This document shows positions 36,418 through 45,100 of a stretch of DNA of 64,000 nt, piece after piece. The stretch spans positions 1-64,000 of the forward strand of contig NZ_CP017641.1 in assembly GCF_001983935.1 (NCBI RefSeq). Direction: 5' to 3'. The translations under genes were made by a program, and so were the position numbers. Numbering within the stretch: the stretch's first letter is position 1; each line of letters starts with the position of its first letter. The notes below the pieces were generated by a model. The model did no database searches. It saw only the letters and a list, made by a program, of their open reading frames with translations, and was not told the origin of the DNA. The stretch comes from Fuerstiella marisgermanici (lineage in GTDB: Bacteria; Planctomycetota; Planctomycetia; Planctomycetales; Planctomycetaceae).

Positions 36418-36871
36418 TTAGAAAGCGGTCGCGTTCCTCTGGGGTTGGCATCCGGCAGGACTCTTTGCGGCCGAACAGCCGGTATCGCAGTCGGGACACA
36501 ATGCGGTAGGCGACGTTGCGGATGGGGGACGGGATCAGCCACAGCAACGCGCCGGCCGGCCACCAGATGCCCCCGAGGCGCATTAGGATTCGTGCCATCG
36601 CAGAAGACCGGTAGTGCAAGTCGCCGTGGTCCGCGAAGACGAACGTATTCAGATCTTTCCGCACTTCTTCCGGCAGAATTTCGGCAGCCGTTTCGCCCTG
36701 CAGCGGTGCAAACTTCAACACGCCTCGCCGATCGCGTTTGAGCAGAAAGTCGACGGTGTGATTGCACAGGCCGCAAACGCCGTCAAAGAAGACGATAGCA
36801 GTGCTTGCGGTTGTGTTGGTTTCGGGCTGCATTGTGTATTCGGTCCCGCTGGAATCAGGTGCATCAATCAT
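36413..36871 (-). CDS. DCC-family (DUF393, YuxK-like) thiol-disulfide protein
   Basis: 152 residues. Recognised by the family motif FFDGVCGLCNHTVDFLLKRD (Asp-Gly-Val-CxxC) near residue 29, then FAPLQGE and the later RRSS-type region FADHGDLHYRSSAMARIL. Members are predicted redox proteins related to thioredoxin folds, but their reaction is poorly known. A hydrophobic stretch (WWPAGALLWLIP) may associate with membrane. Start is uncertain: the ATG at 36832 (MQPETNT) would give a 139-residue protein. It is on the same strand as mscL, about 200 bp upstream of it. Confidence 0.8.
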   Translation of the reverse strand: MIDAPDSSGTEYTMQPETNTTASTAIVFFDGVCGLCNHTVDFLLKRDRRGVLKFAPLQGETAAEILPEEVRKDLNTFVFADHGDLHYRSSAMARILMRLGGIWWPAGALLWLIPSPIRNVAYRIVSRLRYRLFGRKESCRMPTPEERDRFLS

Positions 36872-37074
36872 ATCCAGGGAAGGCGATGAGTGGTAACAGC
36901 AATCGCTGAGACCTGGCGAGCTTCATGGCTCCGGACCGAGGCATTCGCTGAATTAAGCGACGGTGTGCTCCGGCAGTGATGGTTGAAGGGCGTTTGGGGT
37001 GCCGAACAAACTCCGCTAAACTGTACCACGTAACGCTACATTTTCTGGTCCTGTTTTTTCGTCATTGCTCATTC

Positions 37075-37605
37075 ATGCGTGCTGCCGCTATCGGAATTCT
37101 CACCGTATCTGATCGTGCTTTTCGAGGCGAATACGAAGACCGTGGCGGCCCGGCGATCCGTGACTATCTGACGGATGTGCTCGCCAGCGAATGGACGGGG
37201 ATCCCAGTCGTCGTTAGTGACGAACAGCCCGATATTGAGGCGGCACTTCGCAAGCTGGCGGCCGAAGGGTGCGGTCTGATCATCACCACCGGCGGCACCG
37301 GCCCGGCTGCTCGTGACGTCACGCCGGAAGCCACCGAGGCTGTTTGTGAAAAAATGATGCCCGGCTTTGGCGAACTGATGCGAAAGGTTTCGCTGGAAAA
37401 AGTGCCCACAGCCATCCTGTCACGACAGACGGCCGGAATCCTCGGCAGCAGCCTCATCGTCAACCTGCCCGGCCAGCCCAAAGCAATTGCTGAATGCCTC
37501 GACGCCGTCTTTCCCGCCATCCCTTATTGCATTGACCTCATCGGCGGGCCATTTCTGAAAACCAATGAAGAACGTCTCGTCGCGTTCCGGCCAAAAAAGA
37601 AGTAG
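37075..37605 (+). CDS. MogA/MoaB-family molybdenum cofactor biosynthesis protein
   Basis: 176 residues of the MoCF-biosynthesis fold, which adenylates molybdopterin before metal insertion. Motifs: GILTVSDRAFRGEYEDRGG near the N-terminus, LIITTGGTGPAARDVTPEAT in the centre, and SLIVNLPGQPKAIAECL near the C-terminus. The GGTG and Asp residues form the molybdopterin site. The open frame begins at a GTG at 36976, but the first 33 residues are not family-like, so the ATG at 37075 (MRAAAIGI) is used. No other molybdenum genes are nearby. MogA and MoaB cannot be told apart safely here. Confidence 0.9.
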   Translation: MRAAAIGILTVSDRAFRGEYEDRGGPAIRDYLTDVLASEWTGIPVVVSDEQPDIEAALRKLAAEGCGLIITTGGTGPAARDVTPEATEAVCEKMMPGFGELMRKVSLEKVPTAILSRQTAGILGSSLIVNLPGQPKAIAECLDAVFPAIPYCIDLIGGPFLKTNEERLVAFRPKKK

Positions 37606-37610
37606 GACGC

Positions 37611-37640
37611 AAAAAAAGCCCGACTCCTAAAAGTCGGGCT
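37611..37640 (-). terminator. Terminator for the His-rich secreted protein gene
   Basis: Stem AGCCCGACT / AGTCGGGCT with a six-base loop. On the minus strand it is followed by seven T residues, so it terminates the gene ending at 37666. It lies 6 bp after the stop of the convergent MogA-like gene and may serve both. Confidence 0.9.
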
Positions 37641-37665
37641 ACTGCAGAAGGAGGTTCGCTGTGTA

Positions 37666-38346
37666 CTACGGGATCCTGATCGGTGGTGGAGGTACTGAGA
37701 GTGCTGACAACGCCGATGGCTGCGGTGGTTCTTCCAGGCCCGGCGTAGCGACGACGCCCACGTCTTCCATCAGATGGTGCAGCGTATCTTCTGCCATCTC
37801 CATCTTTGTGAGGATTCCCAGCGTTCCGATTTGGCGGCGAGCAATCCGCGACCAGCCGCGGACGTCGTCCTGGATATGATGAAACAAAGTGTCCGCTCCG
37901 CCAAGTTGCTGACGGATGGCGTTACGGTCGTAGTTGTGTTCGGACGCGTGGATATACCGAGTTGTCTGGAACAGGCTGTAGGCTTCGGCGTACGTTTCGT
38001 GGAAGCCGGGGTTGTGCGAATAGTTGTAGTACAGATCAAGGCAGAGTTCGTTCATCAGCACTTCAAGGCGGGCCGCGAGGTCGTCCACGTGCGAAAACGA
38101 TCCATACGCGACGGTCCTTGGCGCGGGGGGCAACTGAGCCGTCTGCAGATAATGGTGGTCCAGGTGTGGGCGATGGGCGACATATCGGCTGCTTGGGCGG
38201 TGATGACCATGGTCATGATGGCCATGGTGGATTGGGCGGACAGCAATCGGGCGATGGCGATGACATTGAGCGTTCGCGGTCGGAGTGGTTGCTGCGGGTG
38301 CCAACACAGCGGCGAGGCTTAGCAGTACAGTTCGTTGAATCGTCAT
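37666..38346 (-). CDS. Secreted His-rich protein of unknown function
   Basis: 226 residues. N-terminal signal peptide MTIQRTVLLSLAAVLAPAATTPTANA. It is followed by a His-rich stretch (HHGHHDHGHHRP and HLDHHYLQ, about residues 38-66) that could bind Zn, Ni or Cu. The rest looks helical (DDLAARLEVLMNELCLDLYY, AEAYSLFQTTRYIHASEH, MEMAEDTLHHLMEDV) and ends in a Pro-rich tail. No family recognised; conserved-looking helices with HY/NY spacing hint at a genuine domain rather than random sequence. Metal binding is inference from composition. Divergent from the aldo/keto reductase. Confidence 0.75.
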   Translation of the reverse strand: MTIQRTVLLSLAAVLAPAATTPTANAQCHRHRPIAVRPIHHGHHDHGHHRPSSRYVAHRPHLDHHYLQTAQLPPAPRTVAYGSFSHVDDLAARLEVLMNELCLDLYYNYSHNPGFHETYAEAYSLFQTTRYIHASEHNYDRNAIRQQLGGADTLFHHIQDDVRGWSRIARRQIGTLGILTKMEMAEDTLHHLMEDVGVVATPGLEEPPQPSALSALSVPPPPIRIP

Positions 38347-38758
38347 GGCTCAGGTCCTGTTTAACTTGCGGGTTGAATTGGGAATGTGACGCGAAGCCAA
38401 ACAGCGGCCGTTAAGTCGTCGTGACTCGCTTGTCATGCCGTTTTCCCTACGCCAACATCGTGCCGAAACCCACCATCCGACCTAAGTTGTTTTCATGTAT
38501 GGGTTTACCTAAATGGCGACGAGGATCGGTGTGTCATCAAAACGTGTCACTGTGAATCTTTGTGTCGTCTATGTGATAACTTTTGCCGCTGCAACTCATG
38601 TCCTTCCTGCCGAACACATCGCAGTGTGTTTCGTCGCTGACGTCTTGCAGTAGCTGCCCTGCCCCGTCCGTGGTCATTTTCTGTAGGACATTGGCGATTC
38701 ACGCTGGCCTTCGCTTTAATCCGGCCAAATATCTTTCAACTGAACCTCGGGCAATAAA
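38347..38758. other. Divergent intergenic region
   Basis: 412 bp between the His-rich protein gene and the aldo/keto reductase gene. Must carry both promoters. No gene or repeat was recognised and I could not place promoter boxes confidently. Confidence 0.45.
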
Positions 38759-39793
38759 ATGGAACGTAGACGACTTGGCGGCAGCGGCATCACGGTGACC
38801 GATATCTGCATGGGCACCATGACTTTTGGCTCTCAGTGCGATGAAAAGCTGTCTTTCGAAATTATGGATCGAGCCTACGATGAAGGCATTGACTTCTACG
38901 ACGCGGCTGAAATCTACCCGGTGCCGCCGTCGGCTGACACGTATGGTGTCACGGAAGAAATCGTGGGCCGCTGGCTGAAAACGAAGCCGCGGGAGTCTGT
39001 TATCGTCGCGACCAAGGTCACGGGCCCCGGGCACGGTTGGTTCGTTCCGCCGGTCCGGCATGGTCGCACCGCGCTGGATCGATTCCAGATTATGCGAGCC
39101 GTCGAAGGCAGTTTGCAGCGATTGCAAACTGACTATATCGACCTGTATCAGACTCATTGGCCTGACCACTACGCCCGCTATGAAGACATCCTCGAAGCGA
39201 TGACGGTGCTGATCAAGCAGGGGAAGGTGCGGGTCGCCGGATCCAGTAATGAAACGTGTTGGGGGCTGATGAAAAGTTTGTGGGCCGCCGAACAGCATAG
39301 GCTCAGCCGCTACGATACCGTGCAGAACAACTTCAGCATCATCAATCGTCGCTGCGAAAGCGAACTGGCTCAGGTCTGCCGCCGGGAGAATATTGCATTG
39401 CTGCCATATTCGCCTTTGGGCGGCGGCGTGCTGACCGGGAAGTACACCGACAGCTATCCGGAAGGAGCAAGATTCAGTCTCTACCGCTCAGCCGGAGAAC
39501 GGCAGCAGAATATTCTGAACCGGTTTCTTAATGACCGGACGCGAGAAACCGTGGAGCGACTCAAGCCGATCGCGGCTGATTTGGGCGTGACGCTTACGGC
39601 GCTGGCGGTCGCGTGGAGTCGTCAGCACGACTTCGTGGCGTCCACGATTATCGGCGCGACGACGGTCGAGCAGCTGGATGAAAGCCTGGCGGCGAAGGAT
39701 CTGATTTTGGACGCGGACACGATGAACCGCATCGACGAAATCGATCAGGACATCCCCAACCCGCTACGAGAAGACGGCCTGCGTCGGCTGTAA
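38759..39793 (+). CDS. Aldo/keto reductase family protein
   Basis: 344-residue NADPH-dependent oxidoreductase with a TIM-barrel fold. Catalytic tetrad positions are visible: Asp and Tyr in [12 protein letters not shown], Lys in [11 protein letters not shown], and His in LYQTHWPD. The cofactor-binding C-terminal half has [15 protein letters not shown] and [16 protein letters not shown]. The sequence resembles the Tas/YajO-type subgroup with the [13 protein letters not shown] insert. The physiological substrate is unknown. The gene stands alone and is divergent from the His-rich protein gene. Confidence 0.92.
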   Translation: MERRRLGGSGITVTDICMGTMTFGSQCDEKLSFEIMDRAYDEGIDFYDAAEIYPVPPSADTYGVTEEIVGRWLKTKPRESVIVATKVTGPGHGWFVPPVRHGRTALDRFQIMRAVEGSLQRLQTDYIDLYQTHWPDHYARYEDILEAMTVLIKQGKVRVAGSSNETCWGLMKSLWAAEQHRLSRYDTVQNNFSIINRRCESELAQVCRRENIALLPYSPLGGGVLTGKYTDSYPEGARFSLYRSAGERQQNILNRFLNDRTRETVERLKPIAADLGVTLTALAVAWSRQHDFVASTIIGATTVEQLDESLAAKDLILDADTMNRIDEIDQDIPNPLREDGLRRL

Positions 39794-39854
39794 CTCACCG
39801 ATTGGGATGAAAGCAATTCCGGGGATCACGAATTCTCGTGACCCCGGTTAACGC

Positions 39855-39961
39855 TGACAGCGTGTTGCGCTGACTTGTGGCCGCGGAACAGCCGTCTCGT
39901 GCTATGAATGCTGTTTGCCACCAGCCCGAACCGTCTACGACAAAAGGTCAGATGCTCTAAC
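39855..39961. repeat. Dispersed ~107-bp intergenic repeat, copy 2
   Basis: Matches 36310-36417 in the left block (GCTGACTTGTGGCCGCGGAA) and the right block (GAACCGTCTACGACAAAAGG, then GCTCTAAC), with a diverged centre. It follows the aldo/keto reductase gene. Confidence 0.65.
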
Positions 39962-40089
39962 GCCCCACGATCGTTGATTCATGATCGGCACGGCGCCAGC
40001 TGTTGGTGGCTGATAAGATTTGCAGGGACAAGCTCACAGCGAGTGCCGTGACGCTTACAATTCTGACATTGCCCCTGCTCTCAACACGA

Positions 40090-40341
40090 CTACCCAAGTG
40101 GGGGCCAGCTGTTACTCAAACCTTCGCGTTCAATCGCCAGCACCTGTTCGGAGCTGAGTGAAAACTGGTTTTCGATTTCACTGCGGGATTGCAGCACTGG
40201 CGTACCTTTATCCTGTCGTTCCACAAGTTCGCGAAAGGCTTCCTGGCGAGTCTCCAGTGGCGGCTGCTCCGATATGTTCATTCCCGCGTTTCCAAAATCC
40301 GTCAACAGCGTTGAAGCTGAGTAGTTAAAAGTGAATGGCAA
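40090..40341 (-). CDS. Small hypothetical protein (operon partner of the Cys-pair protein)
   Basis: 83 residues, or 63 if the ATG at 40281 (MNISEQPP) is the start. Not recognised. The C-terminal part (QEAFRELVERQDKGTPVL, then SEQVLAIEREGLSNSWPPL) looks like a compact charged helical peptide ending in a WPPL motif. It follows the Cys-pair gene by 44 bp on the same strand, so the two are probably co-transcribed. Coding status is moderately supported by that context and by composition. Confidence 0.5.
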   Translation of the reverse strand: MPFTFNYSASTLLTDFGNAGMNISEQPPLETRQEAFRELVERQDKGTPVLQSRSEIENQFSLSSEQVLAIEREGLSNSWPPLG

Positions 40342-40385
40342 AAGCTGCGGGGGTAAATATCCCCAATAGCGAGTTTCAGCAACCC

Positions 40386-40706
40386 CTATTCGTCATCATC
40401 GCCGTAAGAATCGTCGGACTCTTCCACGGCTGCCTGAGCGGCCGCTGCTTTGGCAGCCTCTTCGATGGCTAGCTGCTTGTCGCGATGAGCTTCAGCGCAC
40501 ATGCTGCAGACGCTCATCTCTTTGACGATTTCGTGTCCTCGACCGCCGCGATCGCGCTGCTTAGGTGCCTCGCGAAATCGACCAAACCGTCGTCGCGGAG
40601 CCACTTCAACGCTTCCACGATACTCTTTAGGTCGCGACGCCACGGTGACTCTGTGAGCTTTGGTCCGGGGGGGAGCAACTTTTCCGCACATCTGGCAAAC
40701 GAACAC
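40386..40706 (-). CDS. Small zinc-ribbon-like protein with two Cys pairs and acidic tail
   Basis: 106 residues. Two CxxC knuckles are visible, FVCQMCGKVAPP at the N-terminus and MSVCSMCAEAHRD near residue 65, which together could bind one zinc ion. Between them is a strongly basic segment (APRRRFGRFREAPKQRDRGG), and the C-terminus is Ala/Glu-rich then acidic (ESDDSYGDDDE). Such a mix suggests nucleic acid or ribosome contact, but this is inference. The start is a GTG at 40706 with a purine-rich AAAGAAAG upstream; no ATG is available before residue 6. Confidence 0.65.
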   Translation of the reverse strand: MFVCQMCGKVAPPRTKAHRVTVASRPKEYRGSVEVAPRRRFGRFREAPKQRDRGGRGHEIVKEMSVCSMCAEAHRDKQLAIEEAAKAAAAQAAVEESDDSYGDDDE

Positions 40707-41557
40707 GAACGTGGCTTTCTTTTGATACTAATGGAAGAAAACGTGCTTACCTGAGTCAACTCTTCGCAGCGATCAGCGAAGCCAATTCTGAGCGGCGACT
40801 CAAATATTCACAGGCCCCCGCTCAACTGGAAGGTCGTTTAAGTTTCGGGCGGCGGACGAGTCTAGCTCGATCGACCAGCAAGTGAAACCTGGATGCGGCG
40901 ATTTGTCAGGGAAACGGCAGTGAAACAGTAATTCCCGACCGGCGGTCCGATCGATCGGCCTGTATCAGTTACCCGGCGCAGACACGCGATCGCCACATCG
41001 TGAGCACCAGTCGCCGAAAAGACGGGCGAAACCAGCCATTTTAGAACCCCTAACCAAACCTGTGTGGCCGCGTTGTGACGACAGTGGTCGAGATGCAAGG
41101 AAAAGTGACGAGGCGACAGATGTCGTCGAGGAGCGCTGACGCCGCAGATCGGCTGCTGTCGTCGCAACCCTCCGGGACGCTTGTGTTTCCGCCTCAGGCG
41201 GCGTCGTTCGTCGTCGACGACATTTGTCGCCTCCTTCTCACTTCTTGCCTGAAACGAAACCACAAACGTCGCGGCTCACACAGGTTTGGTTAGGGGTTCT
41301 TAGTTGGTTGCTCGGCGTCCGTGCTATGGCATGCAGAACTATCTGTTTCATCCGGACTTCGACAGACACATGAGAGCTGATCGGTGGATTCAGCGGTGTG
41401 TCGCCCAGCCGGCGGATCGTCCGTGGCGACTCGACGTGCCGCGTTCGATCGGTGTCGAACCGTAGAGAGCTAACAGGAAGGCCGGTTGGCGGTGCCACTC
41501 AAGGGCAGCAAATGTTCTTGCCGCCAGCGTTTTTCAAGCGAAGGCCGTTCGGCGAAA
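40707..41557. other. Intergenic region containing a MITE-like element
   Basis: 851 bp between the Cys-pair gene and tRNA-Leu. Apart from the inverted-repeat element at 41044-41299, I see no gene, RNA or terminator. Confidence 0.5.
41044..41299. mobile_element. MITE-like palindromic element with terminal inverted repeats
   Basis: 256 bp bounded by near-perfect inverted repeats beginning GAACCCCTAACCAAACC. About 23 bp are identical at both ends, and a further GCCGCG block matches after a one-base gap. Inner blocks are also inverted (GAGGCGACAGATGTCGTCGA against TCGTCGACGACATTTGTCGC), so the whole element could fold as one long hairpin. Both ends are flanked by TTA, possibly a 3-bp target duplication. 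It has no transposase frame, so it would need help from elsewhere to move. Confidence 0.75.
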
Positions 41558-41643
41558 TACCGGAGGGGGGACTCGAACCCCCACGGGACGTTAGTCCCAA
41601 AGGATTTTGAATCCTTCGTGTCTGCCAATTCCACCACTCCGGC
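41558..41643 (-). tRNA. tRNA-Leu(CAA)
   Basis: 86-nt class II tRNA. On the minus strand: acceptor GCCGGAG paired with CTCCGGT, a D-arm with AATTGGCAGA, anticodon stem AAGGA/TCCTT with loop TTCAAAA (anticodon CAA), a long variable arm GGGAC-TAAC-GTCCC, and a T-arm GGGGG-TTCGAGT-CCCCC. The discriminator is A and CCA is not encoded. The first acceptor pair is G-U, a slight oddity. It reads UUG leucine codons. Confidence 0.96.
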
Positions 41644-42191
41644 GTGGGCCGGAAGTATAGGGCGAGGAGTCGTTTCCGCAAACGAATCGTGCCGAATTTT
41701 TCAACCTCGCCCCATGCCAAACAACCATGGCGCGAATCGACCTGCTGCGATTATAAGGTGCGAGCTCAGAAATGGCGTCGGCACCGGAACGCAGCCAGAC
41801 GCTTTCAATACGGCCAAAGTTTCCAGCGGTCGGCTTCTCTGTGCGGCGGTCTTACGAAAGAGGTGGGGCTGATTGTTTCCCGTCGCGACATCAACCTCGG
41901 GCGATTGTACGGGTGATCTTGAAGTTGTCATCCTGCGACATCTGTCCGTTGCGGGAAGGTCGGCCCGCTGGAAAATCGGAGCGGCGTGGCGGCCGGAGGC
42001 TGTGATCTTCAAATCAAGCAAAATCAAATATATTTGCTTACTTTTGCCCACCTGGGACCACTAACCTGTTGGTCCTGACGTTTTGATTATGCAGGGTTCT
42101 CGCGCGCCGTTGTGCCGATGGCTTCCGGAGGTCGATGCGCACGCATGCCCTGTGACCGCCTTTTTGGGTGACCATAGTGAGGAATTCAGCA
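41644..42191. other. Intergenic region upstream of the second giant gene
   Basis: 548 bp. Near its middle is an AT-rich patch with the inverted repeat AAGCAAA / TTTGCTT (about 42016-42039). A short hairpin GGACCA / TGGTCC follows (about 42056-42076). These could belong to the giant gene's promoter or leader, but no clear promoter boxes were found. No gene seen. Confidence 0.45.
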
Positions 42192-45100
42192 GTGGCAAGA
42201 AGCAATCAGGGACCAAAACTAACTGATTTTTTGGCTCGAATGTTCGGAAAGTCATCCCGCACACCTGACAGGCCCAGCCGCCGCCGGCGAGAGATGCGTC
42301 GTCAGAAAACGACCGAACAGCTGGAAAGCCGAGCACTGCTGACCCTGGTCGGGATCGATTTTGGTGGCGGTACGACACCCACCAACTGGACGGCCTTCTC
42401 TGGCACCTCCGACGTTAGTTTGAATGACCTCGTCGACGAATCGGGCACTGCGACGGCGATTGACGTCGCCATCGATATCGACACCAGCGCGGGAATCTAC
42501 GACAGCTTTGCGCCGCCTGCCACAGAATTGCCAAGCCATACTCAATCGCTGGCCGGCATCGACCGTGCGTACACGGACCAGGGCAATATCGAACTGACAT
42601 TCTCGGATCTGGGCGCCGGACAGTTATATGAGGTCTACGTGTTTGCAGGCGACCGACTCGCGTCTGACCAGCGCGTCGTCATTTCAGAACCAACGTCGGG
42701 AACGACCCTCACTCAGTTCACTCAACCTCACGACGCGAATCAGCTGGTTGTTAACGGCGAAGTTGGCGCGTCGAACCGCGCTTTGTCGAGTTATGCGGTT
42801 TTTGCGCGAGCCGACTCGAATGGCGAAATGAAGGTACGTGTCGACAGCAGTGCGAATCCTACTGGATTTTTTGGGCTGGCTGGCGTCGCGTTGCAAGCTA
42901 ATTCCTCCGTCGTTCCGGACGTGTCGATCGGCGACGTGGTCGTCAACGAATCAGACGGCACTGCTGCGTTTCCGGTTTCTCTTTCGGCACCCGCCGTCAG
43001 CGACACAACGTTAACGTTGACCACAACCGACGGCTCGGCCGTTGCCGGACAGGACTACGTCACGACGACGGCTCAAGTCACGATTCCTCGCGGCGCGACA
43101 ACAGCGACAGCAACTTTTGACGTCGCGATTGTCGACGACGCGGATGTGGAAGCTGACGAAACGTTTGTTGTCAGCGTTGCATCGGTGGACTCGGGAGTCG
43201 TCGGTGGCATTACTGACACTGGGACGGGCACGATCGCGGCCAATGACGCGGCGTTAACAGTTTCAATTGCCGCCAGCGAAGTGGCCGAAGGCGCTGGGGC
43301 CGCTGCGGCGACTGCCACAGTGACTCGTAATTCCGACACGTCAGCTCCGTTGACCGTCTTTCTCACCAGCAGCGATACGTCTGAAGCGTCTGTTCCAGTG
43401 AGCGTTGTGATTGCGGCCGGTCAGGCGACTTCACCCGCGTTTGACATCACGGCGATTGACGATGGTCTTGTCGACGGAACTCAAACGGTCAACATCACCG
43501 CTACCAGTACTTCGCATGCGGCGGGTAGTGCATCGCTGGACGTGACGGATGACGACACGCCTGCGTTGACGCTGTCGATTTTTGCTTCAGCCGTCAGCGA
43601 ATCGGCCGGGCCTGCGGCAACGACCGCCACAGTAACTCGCAACACAGACACGACCGAAGCACTCGTCGTCGATCTTTCCAGCAGCGATGTCACGGCGGCG
43701 ACAGTCACAAATTCGGTGACGATCGCGGCCGGAGCGACTTCGGCCACATTCGATATTTCTGCGGTAGACGACACGCTGATCGATGGGACTCAGACGGTCA
43801 CTATCAGCGCGTCGGCGACTGTCGTGTATCAAGGTGCGAACACGACGATTCAGGCGTCGAGCGACATCGGTATTCTGGACGACGACCTTGGCGGCTGGAA
43901 TGCGGAAGGGCCGTTTTCGGCGACCAACGGACAGACGGAAAATGTTGCTCCAAACGGTGAAATTGTTGGAGCCATCCACACGGTGATCGCTCATCCTACC
44001 GATCCCGATGTCGTCTACGTTGGTGCGGTGAATGGCGGCGTGTGGAGAACGAACAATGCGACGGCTGTTAACCCGAGCTGGACGCCGTTGACGGACGACA
44101 TGCCGTCGCAGTCGATTAGTGCGTTGGTGTGGGATACGGCTGATACGACCAACCAAACGATCTACGCTGGCACGGGGCGTCAGAGTAGTTATGCACAGAC
44201 AGGCAACGAACGAGTCGGCTTGTTGAAATCGACGGATGGCGGAAATTCGTGGCAGGTGCTGGACGGCAACGGCGAACTGGCCGGGGCGAACATCAGCGGT
44301 ATTGCGGCCAACGGAAACACGGTGGTTGTATCGGTGAACGTGGCAGACAGCTATACCTATAGCAACGTGGGTATTTTTCGCAGCACTGACGGTGGTGCAA
44401 CGTTCGAGCAGGTTTCAATCGACGATGGCAGTGCGACCGGGCTCCCGGGTGGTGTTAGCTACGACCTCGTTGTCGATCCAACGAACCCAGACATCATGTA
44501 CACTAACCAAGTGTTTTCAATCGTCGCGAACGGTCTGTACAAGTCTATCGATGGTGGTGCCAGCTGGAACAAGGTCAGTTCTGCGGCAGTAGATGCTTTC
44601 ATCACCGACTTTAATTCGAATCTGGAGATGGCGGTTGGTCATCACAACAACGTTTACGCGGGCATCGTAGAGTTTGGCGCTCCGGTGGCGTTCTTCCGAT
44701 CTGGCGATGGCGGAGCGACCTGGGTGCAACTGGATGACCCGGTCACGTTCGAAAATACGGGCGACGTCGGACTGAATCCGCGAGGTTCGAAGGGACCCAC
44801 GGCGGGCGACAATCCCACGCCGGCCGAAATCGCGGGCGGTCAGGGAAGCATTCACTTTTCCATTGTCGCCGACCCCACCGATCCGAATATCGTTTACGTC
44901 GGGGGAGACCGGCAGCCTCGCCAAAATGAGGACACGGGTAGCTTCCCAAATTCGATTGGAGCTCAGGACTTTACTGGTCGGCTATTTCGAGGCGACGCGT
45001 CGCTGGCGGCCGGTTCTCAGTGGGTGCATTTGACTCACCGCGATGACATGGGAGCGGCTGGCGGCGGCACGGCCAGCAGTTCGGCGCCTCACGCGGATTC

